64,000 bases of DNA from Flavobacterium sp. TAB 87 (GTDB lineage: Bacteria > Bacteroidota > Bacteroidia > Flavobacteriales > Flavobacteriaceae), in contig NZ_LLWK01000038.1 of the NCBI RefSeq assembly GCF_001529295.1, positions 496,001 through 560,000 of the forward strand, read 5' to 3'. The first letter of the stretch is position 1. Each line of letters begins with the position of its first letter. Shown piece after piece: positions 55,801 through 63,019 of this stretch. The notes under the pieces were generated by a model, which saw only the letters and a program-made list of their open reading frames with translations, was not told the DNA's origin and made no database searches. The position numbers were made by a program, and so were the translations under genes.

Positions 55801-55852
55801 CGATTCAAGTTTTTTTAGATTCTTGTTCTTCTCCGTAATCATTCGATTCAAG
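55801..55852. promoter_or_regulatory. Direct repeats ahead of the HTH gene
   Basis: CGATTCAAG (minus: CTTGAATCG) occurs twice, start to start 43 bases, about four helical turns, 30 to 81 bases upstream of the HTH gene ATG. Candidate operator for self-regulation. Confidence 0.4.
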
Positions 55853-55924
55853 AAATAAAAGGTAATTTGAAACTTGTATTTAAATCTTAAACATTTAAAT
55901 TTTATCCGTCTTTATCAGCGTTGC

Positions 55925-55951
55925 TTGCATCCGTTGCATCCGTTGCATCCG
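55925..55951. repeat. Short tandem repeat CCGTTGCAT
   Basis: Three near-identical 9-base units, the first imperfect, in non-coding DNA. Confidence 0.7.
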
Positions 55952-56188
55952 TGTATCTTGTAATTCAACATTTTTTCACCAAAGACAACCAATTTATCTA
56001 GTACGTATTTTAAAGAAGAAAGAAGAACCTTCACTTTTACAAAATTGGTGTAAAACTAAATAATTTTATCGTAATTTTTTATTTTTAACAAGATAATATT
56101 CGCAATTTTAAATCAGTGCAAAGATTCGCAAATTAATTCATACCAGAAAATTAACCGCAAAATCGCTGTAAAAAAGTTCGCTGTATTT

Positions 56189-56205
56189 ATTAACAAACAT
56201 TTAAA
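56189..56205. repeat. 17-bp repeat, copy 2
   Basis: Identical to 50965-50981 in the same orientation; lies just upstream of the rseP promoter. Confidence 0.5.
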
Positions 56206-56227
56206 GAGCAATGAATAGTTATTTCGC

Positions 56228-56256
56228 TTGAGATACGATAGAAAACATTACTTTTG
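56228..56256 (+). promoter_or_regulatory. Promoter of rseP
   Basis: TTG at 56228-56230, 18-base spacer, TACTTTTG at 56249-56256; 29 bases before the rseP ATG. Confidence 0.6.
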
Positions 56257-56285
56257 TGCGTCACAAAAAGAACTAAAATTAACAA

Positions 56286-57629
56286 ATGGATATAGTTATT
56301 AAGCTTTCTCAATTTTTATTGAGCTTATCATTACTGATTGTTTTACACGAATTAGGACATTTTATCCCTGCAAAATTATTTAAAACTAGAGTCGAAAAAT
56401 TCTACTTATTTTTTGATGTTAAATATTCTCTTTTAAAGAAAAAAATTGGAGATACGGAGTACGGAATTGGATGGCTGCCGCTTGGTGGTTACGTGAAAAT
56501 TTCGGGAATGATTGACGAAAGCATGGACAAGGAGCAAATGGCTTTGCCGCCACAACCTTGGGAATTTCGTTCGAAACCAGCTTGGCAACGTTTGATTATT
56601 ATGTTGGGGGGAGTTACCGTAAACTTTATTTTGGCGTTTATTATTTACATTGGAATGGCGTATGCATATGGCGATACTTTTGTGAAAAATGAAGACATTA
56701 AAGATGGTTATTTGATTGAAAACCCAGCGATGGTCAAAGCAGGTTTTAAAACAGGTGACAAAATTATCTCGATTGATGGTAAAAAAGTTCAAAATTTTGA
56801 CAACGACATGAACATGAATGTGGTAATGGCGAGTACTGTGACTATTGAAAGAAATGGTGTGCAACAGACTTTACAGATGCCTAAAGATTTTGTAGATCAA
56901 TTGTCTAAACATGAAAAAGGGTTATTGGTAAGTGTGCGTCAGCCGTTTGCTATTGGTGCTGTTGCTGATGATTCTCCAAACAAAGAATTACAAGCAAAAG
57001 ATCTAGTTTTGAGTTTAAACGGTCAAGCAGTTAAATATTTTGACGAAGCAAAAGTTATTTTGGACCAAAACAAAGGGAAAACAATTCCTGCGAAAGTATT
57101 GCGCGACCAAAAAGAAGTAGATGTTAATGTTGTTGTGAGCAAAGACGCTAAACTGGGAGTTAATGTTGGTATCTTAGGTTTGACTTCGCTGCAAAAATTA
57201 GGGTATTACAAAATAAGTACTAAAAATTACAGTTTATTAGAATCGATTCCGGTTGGAATTGAGAAAGGTAAAGATCAGTTGTTAGGTTATGGAAAGCAAT
57301 TGAAGATGATCTTTAATCCAGAAACCAAAGCGTACAAGCAAGTAGGTGGTTTTAAAGCGATCTTCGACATTTTTCCAAGTACATGGAGCTGGGAAGTTTT
57401 TTGGAGCATTACAGCTTTGCTATCGATTATGTTGGGAGTTATGAATTTATTGCCAATTCCGGCCCTAGATGGCGGACATGTAATGTTTTTATTATACGAA
57501 ATTATTAGCGGTAAAAAACCGAGTGATAAGTTCCTAGAAAATGCTCAAATGGTTGGTTTTGTATTGCTTATCACTTTGCTATTGTTTGCAAATGGCAACG
57601 ATATTTACAAAGCAGTTTTTGGGAAATAA
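56286..57629 (+). CDS. rseP: Site-2 protease RseP
   Basis: 447 aa. Intramembrane zinc protease. HELGH at residues 21-25 in the first helix, the membrane-close GWLPLGGYVKISGM block, one or two PDZ-like domains in residues ~120-290 (ENPAMVKAGFKTGDKIISID, AKDLVLSLNGQAVKYFD) and the second site NLLPIPALDGGHVMFLLYE with the metal-binding Asp. Family role: cleaving anti-sigma factors or signal-peptide remnants in the inner membrane. Confidence 0.95.
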   Translation: MDIVIKLSQFLLSLSLLIVLHELGHFIPAKLFKTRVEKFYLFFDVKYSLLKKKIGDTEYGIGWLPLGGYVKISGMIDESMDKEQMALPPQPWEFRSKPAWQRLIIMLGGVTVNFILAFIIYIGMAYAYGDTFVKNEDIKDGYLIENPAMVKAGFKTGDKIISIDGKKVQNFDNDMNMNVVMASTVTIERNGVQQTLQMPKDFVDQLSKHEKGLLVSVRQPFAIGAVADDSPNKELQAKDLVLSLNGQAVKYFDEAKVILDQNKGKTIPAKVLRDQKEVDVNVVVSKDAKLGVNVGILGLTSLQKLGYYKISTKNYSLLESIPVGIEKGKDQLLGYGKQLKMIFNPETKAYKQVGGFKAIFDIFPSTWSWEVFWSITALLSIMLGVMNLLPIPALDGGHVMFLLYEIISGKKPSDKFLENAQMVGFVLLITLLLFANGNDIYKAVFGK

Positions 57630-57659
57630 AATATTTTTGTAAAAAGAGCTCAAATACTT

Positions 57660-57688
57660 TTGAAACATTAAAAATTCTCCTATATTTG
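57660..57688 (+). promoter_or_regulatory. Promoter of the tRNA-Asn pair
   Basis: TTG at 57660-57662, 18-base spacer, TATATTTG at 57681-57688, about 25 bases before the first tRNA. Confidence 0.55.
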
Positions 57689-57712
57689 CACTCGCTAAAA
57701 AGAACAGCAATT

Positions 57713-57786
57713 TCCTCCTTAGCTCAGTTGGTTAGAGCATCTGACTGTTAATCAGAGGGTCCTTGGTTCGAGCCCAAGAGGGGGAG
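57713..57786 (+). tRNA. tRNA-Asn (anticodon GTT), copy 1
   Basis: 74 nt without CCA. Acceptor stem TCCTCCT pairs with AGGGGGA (one T-G pair), discriminator G as expected for Asn; D arm AGCTCAGTTGGTTAGAGC, anticodon arm with CTGTTAA loop (GTT), T arm CTTGG TTCGAGC CCAAG. Confidence 0.93.
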
Positions 57787-57821
57787 CAACTTTTTAGCAA
57801 AACATAAGACCTTTAGGTCAT

Positions 57822-57895
57822 TCCTTCTTAGCTCAGTTGGTTAGAGCATCTGACTGTTAATCAGAGGGTCCTTGGTTCGAGCCCAAGAGAGGGAG
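57822..57895 (+). tRNA. tRNA-Asn (anticodon GTT), copy 2
   Basis: 74 nt, identical to copy 1 except for one acceptor base pair: T5-A68 (TCCTTCT / AGAGGGA) instead of C5-G68, a compensated change. 35 bases after copy 1, one transcript. Confidence 0.93.
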
Positions 57896-57896
57896 C

Positions 57897-57926
57897 AAAA
57901 AAGACTATCAGCAATGATGGTCTTTT
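57897..57926 (+). terminator. Terminator after the tRNA pair
   Basis: AAAAAGACTATCA / TGATGGTCTTTTT stem with one wobble pair and a GCAA loop, then a T-run. Confidence 0.75.
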
Positions 57927-58002
57927 TTTTGTTTACAACAATCCTAGTATTAGCAGTACTTCACGTTATTTTGTATTAATCAGGAATTTGTTGTTTGACA
58001 GG

Positions 58003-58047
58003 TTTGACAAGTTATTTTAGTAAAAAAAGGTACCCATTGCGGTACCC
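58003..58047. repeat. Imperfect 45-bp direct repeat, copy 1 (left of the integrase)
   Basis: TTTGACAAGTTATTTTAG and on to GGTACCC; about three quarters identical to 59096-59139 on the far side of the integrase gene. Confidence 0.55.
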
Positions 58048-58070
58048 ATCTAAAATCTCGAGGTACCCAT
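58029..58070. repeat. Three GGTACCCAT repeats ahead of the integrase
   Basis: GGTACCCAT at 58029-58037, 58041-58049 and 58062-58070. Spaced short repeats in front of an integrase gene are typical of recombinase arm-binding sites; function inferred. Confidence 0.5.
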
Positions 58071-58123
58071 TTTAAAATTCCGAGTTGTTATGCCAATTGT
58101 TTAACTCAAAATCAATTGGAAAC

Positions 58124-59086
58124 ATGCACCAAGAAAAAATCACAATTCTGTTTGTTATAAGTGCAGACAAAACTAATCAAAAAGGATTATGTCCTCTTAA
58201 TTGCAGAATTACTCTTAACAAAGAGCGTAAACAATTCTCTACTGGACTATTCGTAAACTCAAACTACTGGGAAAACAAGCTTCAAAAAGTAAGCGTACAA
58301 GATCCCAACCACAAATTCATTAATACTCAAATAGAGCAAATTCAGATCAAGATAAATAACATTGCCTTAGTATTCCAACTTCAAGGAGGAGATTGCACTC
58401 TTGATAACATCTATAATAAATACTTAGGCAAAGAGCTAAAGAAAAGTGAATTTGTCCTTTCCTATTACAAACAGTATTTGTGCAAAATTAAAAAACTAGT
58501 AGGTCTAGAAATAAAAGACAACGCGTATAAAAAATTCGTTTATGTTGGCAACCATTTGGAAGCGTTCTTGAAATGGAAATTTAAAAAAACAGATTATCCA
58601 TTAGAAGAATTAACTCTACAGTTTCTCCATGATTTTGACTACTATTTAAAGACCGAGAAGAAGCAAGGACAAATTACCATCAACAAAACCATTCAAAGAC
58701 TTAGAACACCTATAAAACAAGCAATTTCAGAGGGGTACTTAGACAGAGATCCTTTTATACTTCACAAGTCTAAAACAGTCCGTAAAACCGTAATATTTCT
58801 TACTACAGAAGAACTCAAAATCCTTGAGGAAGCAGTGTTACAACAAAAAAGATTGTGCATCATTCAAGACTTGTTTATATTTTGTTGTTACACAGGACTA
58901 GCCTACAGTGAAATGGCAAATCTTGAGAAGCAAAATATACAGATAGGTTTTGACGTCATGAACTGGATTCAGATGAAGAGAGAGAAAACACAGCGTCAAA
59001 TCTCAATTCCAATTCTACCAAAAGCACAAGAAATCATTGAGAAATACTCAATCGACAGTAATCGCATATTTCCTCCGAAAAAGTAG
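58124..59086 (+). pseudogene. Truncated tyrosine recombinase (phage/transposon integrase type)
   Basis: 320 codons from MHQEKITILFVISADKTNQK; upstream codons to 58085 are open. N-terminal arm/SAM-like domain (FSTGLFVNSNYWENKLQKVS, residues ~1-90), core-binding domain (FVLSYYKQYL, HDFDYYLKTEKKQGQITINK) and the start of the catalytic domain (FIFCCYTGLAYSEMANLEKQ, KTQRQISIPILPKAQEIIEK). It stops after RIFPPKK, so the HxxR box and the nucleophile Tyr that follow in the ~400-aa family are absent. Next to tRNA-Asn genes and flanked by imperfect repeats, it is the likely remnant of an integrated element. Confidence 0.8.
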
Positions 59087-59095
59087 CATTTGTCA

Positions 59096-59139
59096 TTTGA
59101 CAAGTTTTTTCATAAAAAAACGTATCCTATTCAGTACCC
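59096..59139. repeat. Imperfect direct repeat, copy 2 (right of the integrase)
   Basis: Starts TTTGACAAGTT and ends AGTACCC; begins 9 bases after the integrase stop. See copy 1 at 58003. Confidence 0.55.
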
Positions 59140-59216
59140 CTAAAAAAAATTGCGGTTTCTATTTTTGAAGACCAGTAAGCACAAAAAAAAGAGCTTCACA
59201 ATGACATCATTGTTAT

Positions 59217-60020
59217 TTAAATCTTGGTAATCTTAAAATCAACTCTACGATCTCTATCGTCGCCTATTTCTAACGGAAATTGGTTTCCGAATCCTTGATA
59301 CGTCATACGACTGCGGGATACTTTTTTCGAAATTAAATACAAGTAAACCGATTTGGCCCGGTTCCATGACAAGCGTCTTTCTTTGGTTTCTCGGTCGATC
59401 CCGTCCTCATATCGCTCAGGAGTGCAACACACGTGACCTTGTATTTCAAAATTCAGTGTTTTCTTTTCATTTAATATATCAGCAACATTGTCTAAAACCT
59501 TGGCAGCTTCTCTCGTCAATCGGCTGCTGCCTATTTTAAATTGTACACTCGCCAAGCTTACATAAGTACCAATTTGTAATTCATCTCTAAAAGAATTTCG
59601 AACACCTTGACCGTAATTGTTTTTTTTAACCAGCAGCATGTCAACTCGGCGATTTTTAGATCTCGTTTCTTGCAAATCTTCTACACTGTCCTTTTGTACG
59701 ATTATGCGGCCTTTGCCTTCTAGTACGATTATTTTGCTTTTGTTGAAGCCATGGGCCTCTAAAGCTTCTTGAACCGTTTGGACACGATAAGTAGACAGCC
59801 GATAATTGTATTCATCGTTGCCTCTGTCATCACAATAACCATAAATTTGAATGGATTCGATTTTAGAAGTATCGATGTCTTGAATAAAAGTACTAATTAT
59901 GGTTGTTTGTTCATGTGATAGCGTGTATTTGTCAAAATCAAAATACACGGTTTCGACAGATTTTTTTTGAGCAGAAAGAGAACTTGCAAACAATATAAAA
60001 ACCAGTACTTTTCTAACCAT
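59217..60020 (-). CDS. Protein with two tandem OmpA-like domains
   Basis: 267 aa with a signal peptide (residues 1-17, SLSAQ). First OmpA-like unit ~20-130 (VYFDFDKYTLSHEQTTI, IQIYGYCDDRGNDEYN, ETRSKNRRVDMLLV), second ~150-267 (VQFKIGSSRLTREAAKVLDN, FEIQGHVCCTPERYED, RLSWNRAKSVYLYLIS, DDRDRRVDFKITK). Both keep the pattern of the peptidoglycan-binding fold, the second with a Cys-Cys insertion. Starts 1 base after the S41 protease stop, thus co-translated with it. Confidence 0.85.
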   Translation of the reverse strand: MVRKVLVFILFASSLSAQKKSVETVYFDFDKYTLSHEQTTIISTFIQDIDTSKIESIQIYGYCDDRGNDEYNYRLSTYRVQTVQEALEAHGFNKSKIIVLEGKGRIIVQKDSVEDLQETRSKNRRVDMLLVKKNNYGQGVRNSFRDELQIGTYVSLASVQFKIGSSRLTREAAKVLDNVADILNEKKTLNFEIQGHVCCTPERYEDGIDRETKERRLSWNRAKSVYLYLISKKVSRSRMTYQGFGNQFPLEIGDDRDRRVDFKITKI

Positions 60021-60021
60021 G

Positions 60022-61659
60022 CTACATTTTTAAAATGGACTTATATTGCGATTGGTTGTTTAAAAGTTCAACCGATTTTTTAATTTCAGAATTATCTTTA
60101 ATGTAAAATTGATACAATCCTTCTTGGTATTGGTACCGCTTAATAAGTTCTTCCTGAATTAAACTGCTAATTTCTTTTTTATTTTTATCCAACAAAGTGG
60201 TTTCGCTTTTTTCGATAGCGGTTACTAATTGTTGGTATTCTGCGGTGATGGCACTATCGATCTGATCTTTCTTAGCCGCTTCCAAGGTTTTTTTTAGTGC
60301 TAGTTCGGTCTCTGTATCCAGCGTGATTTTATTAGTTTTTAGAAAGTTTTTAAAATCCGAATAGTCACTATCTGAAAGAGTCGGAATCTTCGTTCCTAAA
60401 CTTGGATTCTTATAATAGTAGGTAGTTGCGTAATCAAAAATACCATCATTTTTTAAAAGTGCCGTCGCAATTGGACTCATTTTAGATTCGTCTAATTCTA
60501 CATCTGGTAAAACACCACCGCCGTCAAAAACCAGCCTTCCTTTTCGGGTTTTAAACGCATTGTAATTTTTTGCATCTGTTTTACTTGCAACACCATTTTT
60601 ATCTTTATGCGTATAGTCTAATGACTGAATGCAACGACCAGAAGGCGTATAATATCTAGAAATAGTTACTTTCAGTTGCGTTCCATAGGTCAAATCAACG
60701 GAACGTTGCACGAGACCTTTTCCAAAACTACGACTTCCTAAAACTACCGCTCGGTCTAAATCTTGCAAAGCACCCGACACAATTTCAGAAGCCGAAGCAC
60801 TTCTTCCGTTTACGATAATGGCTAATGGAATTTGAGTATCTACCGGCTCTTGAGTCGTTTTATAGGTAGTATTGTTTTTTTCGATTCGTGACTTAGTCGT
60901 TACAATTACTTCGTTTTTAGCAACAAACAAATTGCAAATACTAACCGCTTCATTTAATAAACCACCGGGATTGCCGCGCATGTCCAAAACAATTTGAGTG
61001 GCTCCGTCTTTTTTAAGTTTTTCTAATGCTTCTTTGGTTTCGTTGGATGCTTTTCGATTGAAATGTGATAAAACAATGTATCCTGTTTTAGAATCAATCA
61101 TTCCAAAAAAGGAAACCGATTTAATATCGACTTCATCCAAAACAAGCGTAGTTGCATTTGTTTTTCCTTGTCGTAAATATTTAACTGGAATTTTAGTGTT
61201 TTTAGTTCCTTTGAGCAACTGCGAAGCATCTTCTTTAAAATCGGCTACCAGAACGTCTCCAATTTGAATAATTTCATCTCCTGCTTTTAAACCTGCTTTG
61301 TCAGCAGGATAATTTTTGTACGGTTCGCGAATTAATAATCGGTCTTTTTTTCTAGTAATTAATGCGCCAATTCCAGTGTATTCGCCCGTGTTGTTAATTT
61401 TAAATTGTACAACGTCTTGCTCGTTAAAATAAACGGTATACGGATCTAAACTTCCCAGCATGCTTTTTATGGCCTTGTCCATCAAATCAGCGGGATTGGT
61501 TTCGTCTACATAGTTGGTATTAACGGCTTTAAATAAAGTCGTAAAAATTTCTATTTGCTTGGCAATTTCAAAAAAGTCGTCTTTGAAACTTGTTCCAATC
61601 AATAAAAATGCTGAAGCAACTACAGGAATAAGAACTTTTTTTGGTAATGAAAATAACAT
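60022..61659 (-). CDS. S41 family C-terminal processing peptidase
   Basis: 545 aa from MLFSLPKKVLIPVVASAFLL (membrane anchor or signal); the frame is open up to 61740. PDZ domain (residues ~80-165: GIGALITRKKDRLLIREPYK, AGLKAGDEIIQIGDVLVADF) and the S41 core: ATQIVLDMRGNPGGLLNEAV, the catalytic Ser in VNGRSASASEIVSGAL and Lys in VLGSRSFGKGLVQRSVDL. Tsp/CtpA-type protease acting in the periplasm. The tail (residues ~400-545) is helical. Confidence 0.92.
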   Translation of the reverse strand: MLFSLPKKVLIPVVASAFLLIGTSFKDDFFEIAKQIEIFTTLFKAVNTNYVDETNPADLMDKAIKSMLGSLDPYTVYFNEQDVVQFKINNTGEYTGIGALITRKKDRLLIREPYKNYPADKAGLKAGDEIIQIGDVLVADFKEDASQLLKGTKNTKIPVKYLRQGKTNATTLVLDEVDIKSVSFFGMIDSKTGYIVLSHFNRKASNETKEALEKLKKDGATQIVLDMRGNPGGLLNEAVSICNLFVAKNEVIVTTKSRIEKNNTTYKTTQEPVDTQIPLAIIVNGRSASASEIVSGALQDLDRAVVLGSRSFGKGLVQRSVDLTYGTQLKVTISRYYTPSGRCIQSLDYTHKDKNGVASKTDAKNYNAFKTRKGRLVFDGGGVLPDVELDESKMSPIATALLKNDGIFDYATTYYYKNPSLGTKIPTLSDSDYSDFKNFLKTNKITLDTETELALKKTLEAAKKDQIDSAITAEYQQLVTAIEKSETTLLDKNKKEISSLIQEELIKRYQYQEGLYQFYIKDNSEIKKSVELLNNQSQYKSILKM

Positions 61660-61770
61660 TGGTTTTATTTTTTCTTTTAAAAATCTAGAAAGGACTGATT
61701 TAGAGCTAAAACTACGATAATTTTGAGAATGAAGATGCAATAGACTTCACAAAATAAAAGCAGAAACAAT

Positions 61771-62154
61771 TTATTCGGATGGGGGAGCGATCTGAATTCT
61801 AAACTTCTCAAATAACTGAATTGTTTTTTTATTGATTTCTTCAAACGACAATCTGTCTTTGGTTTGGTAAAAAATCATAATCGAGTAGGATGAGGTTAAG
61901 CCATCGTGCAACATATTTTTATTCAAACGATAGGTTTCTCGCAGTACTCTCTTAAAATAATTGCGATCAACTGCCTTTTTAAAATGTTTTTTAGAGACAG
62001 AAACGCCAATTTTTGAGTCCGCAATTTCAGTGTCCGAATTTTGGCGATATACCAAGCGCAACGGGTATTTAGAAACCGATTTTCCGTCGGTAAACAAAAG
62101 ACCGATGGTGGTTTTACTTTTTAAACGTTCGCTTTTTGGGTATTTAAAATTCAT
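61771..62154 (-). CDS. rnpA: Ribonuclease P protein component
   Basis: 127 aa. RnpA assists the RNase P RNA in maturing tRNA 5' ends. Start YPKSERLKSKTTIGLLFTDG, the conserved RNR-type helix DRNYFKRVLRETYRLNKNML and the strand YSIMIFYQTKDRLSFEEINK. First gene of the rnpA-S41-OmpA run on the minus strand. Promoter at 62188-62195. Confidence 0.92.
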   Translation of the reverse strand: MNFKYPKSERLKSKTTIGLLFTDGKSVSKYPLRLVYRQNSDTEIADSKIGVSVSKKHFKKAVDRNYFKRVLRETYRLNKNMLHDGLTSSYSIMIFYQTKDRLSFEEINKKTIQLFEKFRIQIAPPSE

Positions 62155-62187
62155 TTTTTAACTGAAGAAATAGAGATTCGTAGGCCG

Positions 62188-62195
62188 CAAAGGTA
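62188..62195 (-). promoter_or_regulatory. Promoter of rnpA
   Basis: Minus-strand TACCTTTG (TAnnTTTG) 33 bases ahead of the rnpA ATG. Confidence 0.5.
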
Positions 62196-62251
62196 CACTT
62201 TAACCCTAAATCTATTAATGATTTTTTAAATTAGTCAAAAATATATTTATT

Positions 62252-62259
62252 ACTTTTGT
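62252..62259 (+). promoter_or_regulatory. Promoter of plsC
   Basis: TACTTTTG (TAnnTTTG) 15 bases before the plsC ATG. Confidence 0.5.
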
Positions 62260-62274
62260 GCTTAATTCTTAAGC

Positions 62275-63009
62275 ATGCAAAAAATAATTTCGTATCCCTT
62301 ATCCGTAATTTACTATTTGTGTTTCGGTCTGTGTTTGGTGATTTTTCATCCCATTCAATGGATTTGTTTCAATATTTTCGGGTATCAGGCCCACAAAAAA
62401 AGCGTTGATTACCTTAATTTATTTCTGTTAAGATGTACCAATTTAGTTGGAACCAGCTATACATTTACTAATATGGAGAGCATTCCGAAAGGAGTTCCTA
62501 TTATTTTTGTGTCCAATCATCAAAGTATGTACGATATTATTACAATGCTTTGGTATTTACGTAGTTTTCATTGTAAATTTGTGAGTAAGAAAGAGTTAGG
62601 GTCTGGAATTCCAAGTGTTTCTTATAATTTACGTCATGGAGGCTCTGTTCTCATTGACAGGAAAGACCCTAAACAGGCCATTCCTACTATAAAAGGATTG
62701 TCTGAATATATCGAAAAAAACAATCGTTCGGCAGTGATTTTTCCCGAAGGAACGCGAAGTAAAGACGGAAAACCCAAAGAATTTGCACAGAGTGGATTGA
62801 AAATTCTCTGCAAATACGCACCGTCAGCATATGTTGTTCCGATAACAATTAATAATTCTTGGAAAATGGTAAAATTTGGATTTTTCCCTGTAGGTTTGGG
62901 AAATCATCTTACCTTTACCATTCATAAAGCCCTTGCTGTCAAAGAGCATGATTTTGAAACCATAGCTATAGAAGCTCAAAAAGCAGTTGTAAGTGCAATC
63001 AAACTTTAA
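62275..63009 (+). CDS. plsC: 1-acyl-sn-glycerol-3-phosphate acyltransferase
   Basis: 244 aa with an N-terminal membrane segment (IISYPLSVIYYLCFGLCLVI). The HxxxxD acyltransferase motif is FVSNHQSMYDIITML, and VIFPEGTRSKDGKPKEFAQS is the substrate block EGTR. Makes phosphatidic acid from lysophosphatidic acid. The acyl-ACP desaturase gene begins 10 bases later, so lipid assembly and desaturation are co-transcribed. Confidence 0.9.
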   Translation: MQKIISYPLSVIYYLCFGLCLVIFHPIQWICFNIFGYQAHKKSVDYLNLFLLRCTNLVGTSYTFTNMESIPKGVPIIFVSNHQSMYDIITMLWYLRSFHCKFVSKKELGSGIPSVSYNLRHGGSVLIDRKDPKQAIPTIKGLSEYIEKNNRSAVIFPEGTRSKDGKPKEFAQSGLKILCKYAPSAYVVPITINNSWKMVKFGFFPVGLGNHLTFTIHKALAVKEHDFETIAIEAQKAVVSAIKL

Positions 63010-63019
63010 AACAAATACC

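Larger units (their letters stand above)
55772..56285. other. Intergenic region upstream of the bacteriocin locus and of rseP
   Basis: 514 bases without a gene. Contains CGATTCAAG at 55801-55809 and 55844-55852 (43 bases apart, same orientation), a 9-base tandem repeat at 55925-55951, the second copy of the 17-bp repeat (56189-56205) and the rseP promoter. Confidence 0.6.

Noticed and set aside
55925..55951. Tandem CCGTTGCAT units as a possible CRISPR or regulatory array
   Set aside because: Only three 9-base units without spacers; a short tandem duplication is enough to explain it.
57713..57895. Intact integrated element with att repeat at the tRNA 3' end
   Set aside because: The repeated tRNA 3' sequence is fully explained by the second tRNA-Asn gene; no third partial copy was seen downstream of the integrase.
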